This document shows positions 35,551-43,807 of a stretch of DNA of 64,000 nt, piece by piece. This stretch comes from Sulfurimonas sp. SAG-AH-194-L11. GTDB taxonomy: Bacteria; Campylobacterota; Campylobacteria; Campylobacterales; Sulfurimonadaceae. Both the position numbers and the translations under genes were made by a program. The notes under the pieces were generated by a model. The model saw nothing but the letters and a program-made list of their open reading frames with translations, did no database searches and was not told where the DNA came from. Position 1 is the stretch's first letter. Each line of letters begins with the position of its first letter. The stretch spans positions 1 through 64,000 of the forward strand of contig NZ_JAEMVB010000008.1 in assembly GCF_029215995.1 (NCBI RefSeq), read 5' to 3'.

Positions 35551-36195
35551 ATGCCAAAAAATGAAAATGACTTTAGACTATATTTAAAACATACACCAAC
35601 TCAACAGAGAAATAAACTCGATGAGGCAGCAATAAATGCACTCGTAAAAATTTTAAATGAAAATATAGTAAATCAGATACGTAGTGAATACCCTAATATT
35701 AATTCGATACTAGATATTGATGAATTAGATTTCTTGAATAGCTTGAAAGAAAGACTGAAAATTGGAAATAATTTACATCAATTTAATCGTAATATTGGTA
35801 ATGGTGCTCCGAGTAGAGCATTGTTTCAATATATCAATTTTTTAAAAAATGATAAAGCAATTGAGAATTTGGAAACTGAAAGCATAGAAAAAATCAATAA
35901 TCTACAGAATCAAAATACAGGATTAAACCAAATCCTCTACGGACCTCCTGGGACAGGAAAAACATATAATACTATCAATAGAGCTTTAGAAATAATAGAT
36001 GAAGAAGTCTCTGATGATAGAAGTGAAGCGAAAAAAAGATTTGAAAGTTTAAGTGAGGCTGGACAGATAGAGTTTGTAACTTTTCATCAATCTTATGGTT
36101 ATGAGGAGTTTGTTGAGGGTATAAAAGCAAATACTCTTGATGGGAGTATTTCTTATGATGTTGAGGATGGTGTTTTTAAGAAGCTAGCTTTTTAA
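35551..36195 (+). pseudogene. McrB-like restriction GTPase, truncated
   Basis: A 214-residue fragment that starts normally 3 bp after the toxin gene. The first 120 residues are a variable target-recognition-like part. Then come Walker A GPPGTGKT at 131-138 and the McrB-typical TFHQSYGYEEFVEGIKA. The frame ends just past DGVFKKL, where full McrB proteins continue with Walker B, the GTP-binding NTAD motif and about 200 more residues. No mcrC nuclease is present. The junction to the upstream region of yraN is immediate, so the rest was deleted. Confidence 0.8.
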
Positions 36196-36204
36196 AGGAG
36201 TAAC

Positions 36205-36534
36205 ATGAGCAGAGCCAAAGGAAATATAGCAGAAGATAAGGCTTGTATATATCTTTATGAAAATGGTTTTGAGATAGTAGAGCGGAACTTTTACTCGCGT
36301 TTTGGAGAGATAGATGTCATTGTTACTAAGGATAATGTCCTTCATTTCGTAGAAGTTAAAAGTGGTGCTGATTATGAACTTGCAATTCAAAATATTACTG
36401 CTTCAAAAATAAGTAAACTTATTAAAACTGCAAATGTATATATGAAAAAAAATGCCTATGATGGTGACTTTATGCTTGATGCATTGATTGTTACACCTGA
36501 AAATATAGAGTACATACCAAATATAAGCTTATAA
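36205..36534 (+). CDS. yraN: YraN family (UPF0102) nuclease-like protein
   Basis: A 109-residue protein with the YraN fold, a small PD-(D/E)XK nuclease-like domain: KGNIAEDKACIYL, NFYSRFGEIDVIV with the acidic residues, and LHFVEVK. The function is unknown, perhaps in recombination or transformation. AAAGGAG precedes the ATG. A second 3' end of the same gene lies at 37849-37917, so this copy or that one was displaced by recombination. Confidence 0.88.
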   Translation: MSRAKGNIAEDKACIYLYENGFEIVERNFYSRFGEIDVIVTKDNVLHFVEVKSGADYELAIQNITASKISKLIKTANVYMKKNAYDGDFMLDALIVTPENIEYIPNISL

Positions 36535-36602
36535 AAAAATAAATGTTAAGCTTATCTTAATTATATAAGGAATAGACTTCTAATATATGAAAGGGAGATA
36601 CA

Positions 36603-37778
36603 ATGAAAAAGTTAACTATACTGGCTTTTATGTCATTAAGTGTTTTTGTAGTCAATGCAGTAGCATTACCAGCTTTTGCAAGACAACTAGGTGTTTCATG
36701 TAGTGCTTGTCATTCACAAAATGGGTATCCTGCATTAAACAGATTTGGTAGAGAGTTTAAAGCAAGTGGATACACTATGGTGGGTTCTCAAAAGGTCATC
36801 ACGGATGATAAAAATAGCAAATTTATGTCTTTAACCGAGACACTAAATATGTCATTAATGGCTAACATGAGTTACTCTAAGTCGAGTTCAACATCTGCTA
36901 CTATTAATGTTCCAAATGAGGCTTCAGTTTTCATTGGTGGGCGTATTGCAGAGGGTGTAGGTACTTTTACTGAGATGGGGTATGATGCAGAAGCTGCAAG
37001 TTTTAGTTTAGTAAATATGCGATTACCATTTATTTATAATATTTCAGATTATACTGTAGGTGTAGTACCATATCTAACAGATGCAGATGGTCCATCCGCT
37101 AGTACAAATATGTTAAATGCAGGAAGTGTAGTAAGCTCTTTAGGAGACCTTTTTGCAGCACAAGAGTATGTACAAAATGGTGAAGTGCTTGCGGAAGGTG
37201 TTTCACTTTATATTTATAGTGATTTATGGAATGCAGCATATTCAGCATGGATTCCGGTCAATGGAAGTGCAAGTAATGTTGAGTTCGCAAATTTTGCTAG
37301 TGTTGCAGTAACACCAAGAGTAGGTTCTTGGGATGTTGATGTAGGTGCTGAGATATGGTGGGGTACTTCTCAAGTGCAAGATCCAAACAACAGTAGCTTA
37401 GTCATAAGGCGTAAGACTGATTCTTATGCCTTAAAGTTTCAGGCTAGAGGAAGTATTAGTGATGTTCCAGTTAGCTTTTTTGGAGATTATGCAAATGCAT
37501 CGAGTGCTGTAAATTCTTTGTACTCTGTTAATACTAATGATAAGTATGCTGCTAGTTTATCTAGTGAAGTGGCTGTACTTCCAAGAGTTGTCATGGTTTC
37601 TGCTGGATATCGTTTAGCAGATAATGGTGCAACAACTAACTCATCTGATAATGGCTTTTTGTTAGGTGCAAGATATTTTTACAGAGAGAATGTACAGTTT
37701 AGAATAGGTTATATGTATTTACTTGATAATACAACGGATAAACACAACATTATCGCTAGTCTTGATTTAGCTCTTTAG
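36603..37778 (+). CDS. monoheme cytochrome-porin fusion (Cyc2-like)
   Basis: A 391-residue exported protein. A signal peptide covers residues 1-21. It is followed at once by PAFARQLGV and one heme-c motif CSACH at 33-37, then PALNRFGREFKASGYTM. The remaining 330 residues are amphipathic beta strands (porin-like barrel) to the C-terminus. A heme plugged at the mouth of a barrel is the architecture of Cyc2, the outer-membrane iron oxidase. The family is broad and the substrate is unknown, so electron exchange across the outer membrane is an inference. The gene sits between the intact and broken yraN copies. Confidence 0.65.
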   Translation: MKKLTILAFMSLSVFVVNAVALPAFARQLGVSCSACHSQNGYPALNRFGREFKASGYTMVGSQKVITDDKNSKFMSLTETLNMSLMANMSYSKSSSTSATINVPNEASVFIGGRIAEGVGTFTEMGYDAEAASFSLVNMRLPFIYNISDYTVGVVPYLTDADGPSASTNMLNAGSVVSSLGDLFAAQEYVQNGEVLAEGVSLYIYSDLWNAAYSAWIPVNGSASNVEFANFASVAVTPRVGSWDVDVGAEIWWGTSQVQDPNNSSLVIRRKTDSYALKFQARGSISDVPVSFFGDYANASSAVNSLYSVNTNDKYAASLSSEVAVLPRVVMVSAGYRLADNGATTNSSDNGFLLGARYFYRENVQFRIGYMYLLDNTTDKHNIIASLDLAL

Positions 37779-37784
37779 TGATAT

Positions 37785-37827
37785 ACTTTTATAGAAGATA
37801 GTACTCTTTTATAAAAGTAATTTTTTA
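37785..37827 (+). terminator. intrinsic terminator of the cytochrome-porin gene
   Basis: ACTTTTATA (37785-37793) pairs perfectly with 37810-37818, followed by AATTTTTTA. It lies 7 bp past the stop codon. The stem is AT-rich and the loop is 16 bases, so it is modest in strength. Confidence 0.5.
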
Positions 37828-37848
37828 TGCGAGCAAAGAACTTCTCTT

Positions 37849-37917
37849 GATTTTATGATTGATGCTGTAATCGTAACACCCTTGGATATATATCGCATAG
37901 ATAATATTACACTTTAA
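37849..37917 (+). pseudogene. 3' remnant of a second yraN gene
   Basis: The 22 codons read DFMIDAVIVTPLDIYRIDNIT... and end in a stop. They match the C-terminus of the intact YraN (DFMLDALIVTPENIEYIPNISL) in register, including the position of the stop codon. The frame is open upstream only to 37795 without convincing likeness, and no start exists. DNA identity to the intact copy is limited, so this is a diverged homologue and not a recent duplication. Confidence 0.75.
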
Positions 37918-37981
37918 ACATTATTTTTGCACAAACTAGATAATATAAATAAAATTTATATACTAGGTTTACACAATACAT

Positions 37982-39679
37982 ATGAAAATTTTTCTTCTTG
38001 TTTTTCTTCTCTGTAATACACTCTTGTATGCTCTCTCAAAAGATGTCTGTTATTCTGTTCAATTAACAAGTTTTACGAAAAAGAGTAATCCAAATTTTGA
38101 TTTTGAAAAGTATAATTATCCAAATAGCTGTCAACTCATAGAATTTACACATACAAAAGCTGTACGTTGTGGTTGTTTTGAAGTATATGAAGATGTACAA
38201 AAAGAGCAAAGAAATTTAGACTCTTTGTTTAAAGGGGCAACAATTGTACATACCTATAAACATAGGTTTAAAAAAGAAGTACAAGAAGTTAAAAAAGAAA
38301 TAAAAAAAGAAAAAGTTGAAGAAAAAGAAAAAGTAAAAAAAGAAATAAAAGAAAAAGTACCAGTGCTTATAACAGAAGCTAAGGCAGTTGTAAAAAAAGA
38401 AGAAACAATTGCCCAAGAGAAACCTCTTATGATGCAAGAGGATAGATCCTCTTTTATGGATGATATCGCGCTGCAAGGACATATAGACTACACAACACAG
38501 GCTTATCTTACTCTTCCTACCGATAAACATGCCCAAAATATTACCCTCTCAGCATACTTAGAAGTCGCCTATGAAAAAGATGAACTTTCACTCAAAGCTA
38601 AGGCAAAAGCACAAGAAGATTTTTACGACCTACAAGCAGATAGGACTGAGAGAAATAATCGTTCATTTATGCGTTTAGATGAGGTTTATGCTCAGTATGA
38701 CTTTGAAAATGATCAGGTGAGTGTGGGTAAAAATATTCGTTTTTGGGGAGCACTTGAAGTTCGAAATATAACGGATGGTTTTAATCCCGATGAACTCCGA
38801 GATGACCCTTTTGACGCAGATAAACTCGGTGTTTGGAACCTCTCTTACTCCCATTATACTGATGATGGTGAGTTTTCTGCCATTATAAAATTGTATGAGC
38901 AGTCTCGAGATATGTCTGCATCCCCTTATGTTTATTACTATTTTCCAGTAAGTGTTCCTGTCTCAGCAACTGCTTCACTTCCCTTAAAGTATGAAAACAG
39001 GTTACTCACAAAAGAGGGTGATACTCGACCGAGTGTTTATTTGAAGTATAGTGCATCAACAGATACTCAGTACCCTTTAGATTATGCTGTGATCTTTGAA
39101 AATGGCTACGATTCTCAGCGTTATTACACAACGATACCCTCAGGTGACTCAAGTGCAATCATCACAAATGAGAATGCCTATATTGTAAATAAACTCTCAA
39201 CATACAACACCTTAGTTGTAGATGGTACACTTGTAAAGTTAGAGGCTGTATATGTTGATGTGGTGGATGATGCAGAGATTTCAGACTATTATCATATAGG
39301 CTTTGGTTTAGAGCATACTTTAACTCAAGTCTACGGTGAGGCTGATTTAGGGCTTATCTCTGAGTACTATTATTATGGAATTTTAGATGAGAGTAAACGC
39401 GATGATTTAGACCTCTTTGAACTATTTCAAAATGATTTATTTTTAGGTTTTCGTTATACCTTTAACCAAGGGGATGATGCAAGTATCATTGCAGGGGCTA
39501 TTTTAGATATGGAGTATGATGAAAAGGTTTATTACATAGAGTATGAAACTAGAGTTGCTGAGACTTTTAAGGTCAACTTTGATTATAGATATATCGACCC
39601 ATCTCCATCAGACCTAACAGCATTTAATCTTATGGGAAAACATGAGAGACTCAGTCTCAAACTAGGATATTACTTTTAA
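37982..39679 (+). CDS. outer-membrane barrel with K/E-rich periplasmic linker
   Basis: A 565-residue exported protein (signal peptide 1-18). Residues ~20-95 resemble a divergent SPOR-type fold (VCYSVQLTSFTKK...VRCGCFEVYEDVQKE). A Lys/Glu-rich coiled segment of about 50 residues follows, then from ~155 a porin-like barrel with GKNIRFWGALEVRNITDGFNP, reminiscent of DUF1302-type barrels, and C-terminal Phe (LKLGYYF). The stop overlaps the start of the RND transporter (TTTTAATG), implying they work together. Confidence 0.75.
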   Translation: MKIFLLVFLLCNTLLYALSKDVCYSVQLTSFTKKSNPNFDFEKYNYPNSCQLIEFTHTKAVRCGCFEVYEDVQKEQRNLDSLFKGATIVHTYKHRFKKEVQEVKKEIKKEKVEEKEKVKKEIKEKVPVLITEAKAVVKKEETIAQEKPLMMQEDRSSFMDDIALQGHIDYTTQAYLTLPTDKHAQNITLSAYLEVAYEKDELSLKAKAKAQEDFYDLQADRTERNNRSFMRLDEVYAQYDFENDQVSVGKNIRFWGALEVRNITDGFNPDELRDDPFDADKLGVWNLSYSHYTDDGEFSAIIKLYEQSRDMSASPYVYYYFPVSVPVSATASLPLKYENRLLTKEGDTRPSVYLKYSASTDTQYPLDYAVIFENGYDSQRYYTTIPSGDSSAIITNENAYIVNKLSTYNTLVVDGTLVKLEAVYVDVVDDAEISDYYHIGFGLEHTLTQVYGEADLGLISEYYYYGILDESKRDDLDLFELFQNDLFLGFRYTFNQGDDASIIAGAILDMEYDEKVYYIEYETRVAETFKVNFDYRYIDPSPSDLTAFNLMGKHERLSLKLGYYF

Positions 39680-41964
39680 TGAGAAAATTTGTAAACTTTA
39701 TAATTAGCTTTCGATGGTATATATTTATACTGATTCCTTTGATGACTCTTGCTTTTGCTTATCAGCTAAAAAATGCAGAGTTTGATGGAAAGTACAGAAT
39801 CTGGTTTGAAGAGGGCTCTCAAACACTCATCCAGTATGATAATTTTAGAGCTATTTTTGGAAATGATGATGCGATGATAATCGTCTTTAGTGATGAAAAT
39901 GGGGTGATGAATAAAAAAGCACTTGGTGTCATCGATCGTTTAACACAAAAGCTTTGGCAGACAAAGTATATCTCCCGTGTAGACTCTTTAACAAACTACC
40001 AGTATATACATACAGATAAAGAGTATCCTGATGATATAATTGTTGAGAATTTTATAGAAGAGTTAGAGACACTCACACAAGAAGACTTAGATAAGAAAAA
40101 AGAGATCGCTCTAAGAGAAGATGTTTTAGTAAACAGAATCATAAGTGCAGATGCAAAAACAACGATGATAGTAGCTCGTCTTGTACCAAAAGCAGGCGAT
40201 ATAAGAGGCTCTTCTAAAGCGATAAAGAGTGCTGTCGATACATATATATTAGCAGAAAAAGAGAGTGGATATGAGTTTCATTTAGCAGGTGGTCCTGTGG
40301 TAAATCATACTTTCACCTCTTTAGCTATACATGATGTAACAACTTTTACTCCTATGGCAATAGTTATATCTATGCTTATCTTATGGCTAATTTTTCGCCG
40401 TCCATCGGGTATGTTTTTAACCATTGCAGTTGTTATATTTACATTTACGATTGTGATGGCGTTACAGGTACTTTTTGGTTTTAAACTCAACAACTTTACA
40501 GCAAATATGCCTGTCTTTATCATAGCAATCGGGATTGCAGATGCTATGCACCTTTACTGGATTTATCTTCTTGGACGCTATGAGGGATTAGATAACATTG
40601 AAGCTATTCATGATACAGTTTCTAAAAACTTCTTACCTATATTTTTAACCTCGCTTACTACGGCGATTGGTTTTGCCTCTCTTGGGATTTCACATATTGT
40701 TCCAATTCAAACCTTAGGAATTGCAACTGCAAGTGCTGCCATCGTGGCGTTTGTACTGACTATCGTGTTTATACCGGCTGCTTTAGCAATTTTAAACATT
40801 AAAGTAAAAACAAAAGAGTTAAAAGAAAAAAAAGTAAATACTATTGCCAAAGCTTATAGCGAGTTTATCGTACGAAATGACAGGAGAATTATTCTCATTT
40901 GTGTAGTTGTTTTTGGTTTTATTGGCATAGGTTTAACGCAGCTAAAAGTAGACTCAAATGCAGTACGATATTTTACCGAGGATGTCCCTTTTAGAAAAAC
41001 TGTTAAGATTATACAGGAACGATTGACAGGGCCTATGGCATATGAAATCGTAGTAGACTCTAAAACAAAAGATGGCATAAAAGAGCCACTGTTTATGCGT
41101 AAAGTAGAGCAGTTTTGTACAGAGTTTAAAGCAAAATTTGCAGATGTTAGGCACAGCTCTTCTCTTGTAGATATTGTAAAAAAGTTTAATGAAATCTCAG
41201 ATAATAAAAAAGAGATACCAAATGATAAAAACCTTATAGCTCAGTATCTATTACTCTATTCTCTTTCTCTCCCTCAAGGTATGGAAATAAATGATAAAAT
41301 GGATATAAATGAGCAACTTTTACGTATATCTGCTTCTGTAAATGTCGTAGATACTTCAAAAGATTTAGAGATGATTGCTTGGGCACAAAGGTGGTGGGAA
41401 AATACACCTTATAGTGCACAAGTAAATGGACAAACTGTAATGTTTGCAAATATGCAAAAAGATGTAACAGATACACTTATTAGCTCGATAACTATGGCTA
41501 TAATTCTTATCTCTATTGTAATGATTTTTATTTTTAAAAACATAAAAATGATACCGATATTTATCATTCCAAATATTTTACCTATTATACTTGTTATCGG
41601 TTTTATGGGATGGATTGGTATTACTATTGATATTGGAGTTGCTATTTCTGGAGCTATTATTATGGGAATAGCAGTTGATGATACTATTCACTTTCTCATC
41701 AAGTATCAAGAAGCACGTACTAAAGGATATACACTTACAGAGTCACTTACCTATGTTATGCAGTATGCAGGGAGTGCAATTATCTTTACGACTATTGTGT
41801 TAAGCTCGGCGTTTATCGTTTTTAACTTTTCTCAGTTTATGTTAAATGCAAACTTTGGTTTAGTGACAGCCATCGCGCTCATCATCGCAGTTTTAGTGGA
41901 CTTAATCCTTCTTCCAGCAGTTTTAAGTTTTTATGACTCAGAAGATAAAAGTAGCTTAATCTAA
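39679..41964 (+). CDS. RND/MMPL-family exporter
   Basis: A 761-residue inner-membrane transporter. TM1 is at residues ~10-28, then a large periplasmic loop, five helices from ~225 (PMAIVISMLILWLIFRR), TM7 near 405, a second large loop, and five more helices from ~610. The sterol-sensing-like block with GIADAMHLYWIY (~280) and the equivalent GIAVDDTIHFLIKY (~665) carry the conserved acidic residues of the proton relay. Such proteins move lipids or hydrophobic compounds. It is coupled to the barrel gene and followed 44 bp later by an aminolipid synthase. Confidence 0.85.
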   Translation: MRKFVNFIISFRWYIFILIPLMTLAFAYQLKNAEFDGKYRIWFEEGSQTLIQYDNFRAIFGNDDAMIIVFSDENGVMNKKALGVIDRLTQKLWQTKYISRVDSLTNYQYIHTDKEYPDDIIVENFIEELETLTQEDLDKKKEIALREDVLVNRIISADAKTTMIVARLVPKAGDIRGSSKAIKSAVDTYILAEKESGYEFHLAGGPVVNHTFTSLAIHDVTTFTPMAIVISMLILWLIFRRPSGMFLTIAVVIFTFTIVMALQVLFGFKLNNFTANMPVFIIAIGIADAMHLYWIYLLGRYEGLDNIEAIHDTVSKNFLPIFLTSLTTAIGFASLGISHIVPIQTLGIATASAAIVAFVLTIVFIPAALAILNIKVKTKELKEKKVNTIAKAYSEFIVRNDRRIILICVVVFGFIGIGLTQLKVDSNAVRYFTEDVPFRKTVKIIQERLTGPMAYEIVVDSKTKDGIKEPLFMRKVEQFCTEFKAKFADVRHSSSLVDIVKKFNEISDNKKEIPNDKNLIAQYLLLYSLSLPQGMEINDKMDINEQLLRISASVNVVDTSKDLEMIAWAQRWWENTPYSAQVNGQTVMFANMQKDVTDTLISSITMAIILISIVMIFIFKNIKMIPIFIIPNILPIILVIGFMGWIGITIDIGVAISGAIIMGIAVDDTIHFLIKYQEARTKGYTLTESLTYVMQYAGSAIIFTTIVLSSAFIVFNFSQFMLNANFGLVTAIALIIAVLVDLILLPAVLSFYDSEDKSSLI

Positions 41965-42008
41965 GCAAGAGTATAATAGATTAGTTAGAATATAAATTAA
42001 GGTAATAA

Positions 42009-43763
42009 ATGTTTAGTATAGAAAAAATCATACACGAAAAAGCTCCAAAACTAGTAAAATGGACCCCAAAACTTCTACTCAGTTTTATAATAAGAAAGTT
42101 ACAAAAAATATTTCATGAAAAAGAATTTAATACATTTTATAAACGAAGTCATTATTTAAAGAATTTAGAGTTTATAGATAGCGTCTTAGAGTTTTTTAAC
42201 ATTACCTATACAGTAAAACCTAATGAGCTTAAAAATATCCCCTCAACTGGACGTGTTTTAATTATAGCCAACCATCCAACTGGAGCACCTGACTCATTCT
42301 CTCTGGTACAGCTTATAGGAAATGCACGAGAAGATAAAAAAGTTAAAATTCTTATAAATGGAATGATGAGTTTTATTACCCAAGCCGAAGGTCTGATTAT
42401 ACCTGTTGATATAGCAGGAGGGATTACAAAAGCAAGTTTAAAAGCCATCAATACAGCACTACAAAATGAAGAAGCTGTAATAATATTTCCCGCAGGTTTA
42501 GTTAATAGAATGGGAAAAGATGGACTGAAAGATATCGCTTGGAAATCAAGTTTTTTAAAACTAGCAAAACGAAATGAAGCTCCTATCTTACCCATAAGAA
42601 TTGAAGCTAGAAATTCTAATATGTTCTATTTTCTCTCTATGATTTTACCTAAAAAAATAAGTGGACTTCTCTTAGCAGATGAGTTTGCAACTGCTCAAAC
42701 AAGACGACCTTTAGAGTTTAACATAGGTAAAGTCATACCTGCTTCTTCATTTGAATCCAAAAAAATCTCTTTGGACGAATATATCCAAAAATTTTATAAA
42801 CATCTATACACGGTTGGCACAACACAAAAAGGTTTTTTAAAAACAGAGATAACGATTAGCTCTGCTAGTAACAAAATGATACTCAAACAAGAGATAAAAA
42901 AAGCACAAACACTAGGACATACAAAAGATGGAAAACTAATAGTTTTAGCAGAACCTGTAGATGCTCCATTTTTGATTCAAGAACTTGGACGTGTACGTGA
43001 GGTTGCTTTTCGTGCTATAGGCGGGGGAACAGGAGAAGCTAAAGATAATGATCAGTACGATAACTACTATAAACATCTTATTTTATGGGATGAAGAGGAT
43101 TTAGAAATAGTAGGGGCATATAGAATTGGTGAAGTAAATGACATCATCGAAAAACGTGGAATGGAGGGCTTATATACTTACAAGCTATGTGATTTTAATG
43201 AACATTTCAAAAACTATACACAAAACTCTATTGAACTAGGGCGTAGTTTTATCCAGCCAAAGTACTGGGGGTCTCGTGCACTTGATAGTCTATGGCAAGG
43301 TGTTGGTGCATATCTAGCAAATAATCCGCATATAGTATATACCTATGGAACAGTAACTATTAATGGAGATACACCTAAAAAAGCGATTTCTGCACTTGTC
43401 TACTTTTACTCACACCATTTTTCATGTACAACAGATATGATGAGTGCAAAAACACCTTACAATATGTCTTATGATGAAAAAACTGAGTTTGATGAACTCT
43501 TTAAATATAAATCGTATAAAGATGGTTTTGTAGTGCTAAAAAAACTTCTCAAAGATCTAGGAACGGTTGTACCAACACTTTTTAAACAGTATGCAGAACT
43601 ATATGATGAAGGTGCTGTTCGATTTTTTGACTTTAGTATAAATGTACACTGGAATGGAGTAGTCGAAGGTTTTATCATCGCAGACAATACAATGATGAAA
43701 GAGGCCAAACGCAAGCGTTATATCGAAAACTTTAAAATGCAAGCACAAGAGAGTGAGGGTTAA
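42009..43763 (+). CDS. olsF: OlsF-like bifunctional aminolipid (ornithine lipid) synthase
   Basis: A 584-residue two-domain acyltransferase. The N-terminal half is PlsC-like: ANHPTGAPDSF with catalytic His89 and Asp, then FPAGLVNRM. The C-terminal half is a GNAT/OlsB-like N-acyltransferase: LGRVREVAFRAIGGGTGEAKD, ELGRSFIQPKYWGSRALDSLW. This order is that of OlsF, which acylates ornithine on nitrogen and then oxygen to make a phosphorus-free membrane lipid. AAGG precedes the ATG and a TATAAT lies at 41972-41977, so it can also be made independently of the transporter. Confidence 0.82.
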   Translation: MFSIEKIIHEKAPKLVKWTPKLLLSFIIRKLQKIFHEKEFNTFYKRSHYLKNLEFIDSVLEFFNITYTVKPNELKNIPSTGRVLIIANHPTGAPDSFSLVQLIGNAREDKKVKILINGMMSFITQAEGLIIPVDIAGGITKASLKAINTALQNEEAVIIFPAGLVNRMGKDGLKDIAWKSSFLKLAKRNEAPILPIRIEARNSNMFYFLSMILPKKISGLLLADEFATAQTRRPLEFNIGKVIPASSFESKKISLDEYIQKFYKHLYTVGTTQKGFLKTEITISSASNKMILKQEIKKAQTLGHTKDGKLIVLAEPVDAPFLIQELGRVREVAFRAIGGGTGEAKDNDQYDNYYKHLILWDEEDLEIVGAYRIGEVNDIIEKRGMEGLYTYKLCDFNEHFKNYTQNSIELGRSFIQPKYWGSRALDSLWQGVGAYLANNPHIVYTYGTVTINGDTPKKAISALVYFYSHHFSCTTDMMSAKTPYNMSYDEKTEFDELFKYKSYKDGFVVLKKLLKDLGTVVPTLFKQYAELYDEGAVRFFDFSINVHWNGVVEGFIIADNTMMKEAKRKRYIENFKMQAQESEG

Positions 43764-43807
43764 ATTTTAAATGCTATAATTCTTTTATACAATTAAGAGG
43801 ATTTTTA

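Noticed and set aside
38216-38536. Phe/Tyr-rich minus-strand frame
   Set aside because: It is the antisense of the Lys/Glu-rich linker; its composition follows directly from that.
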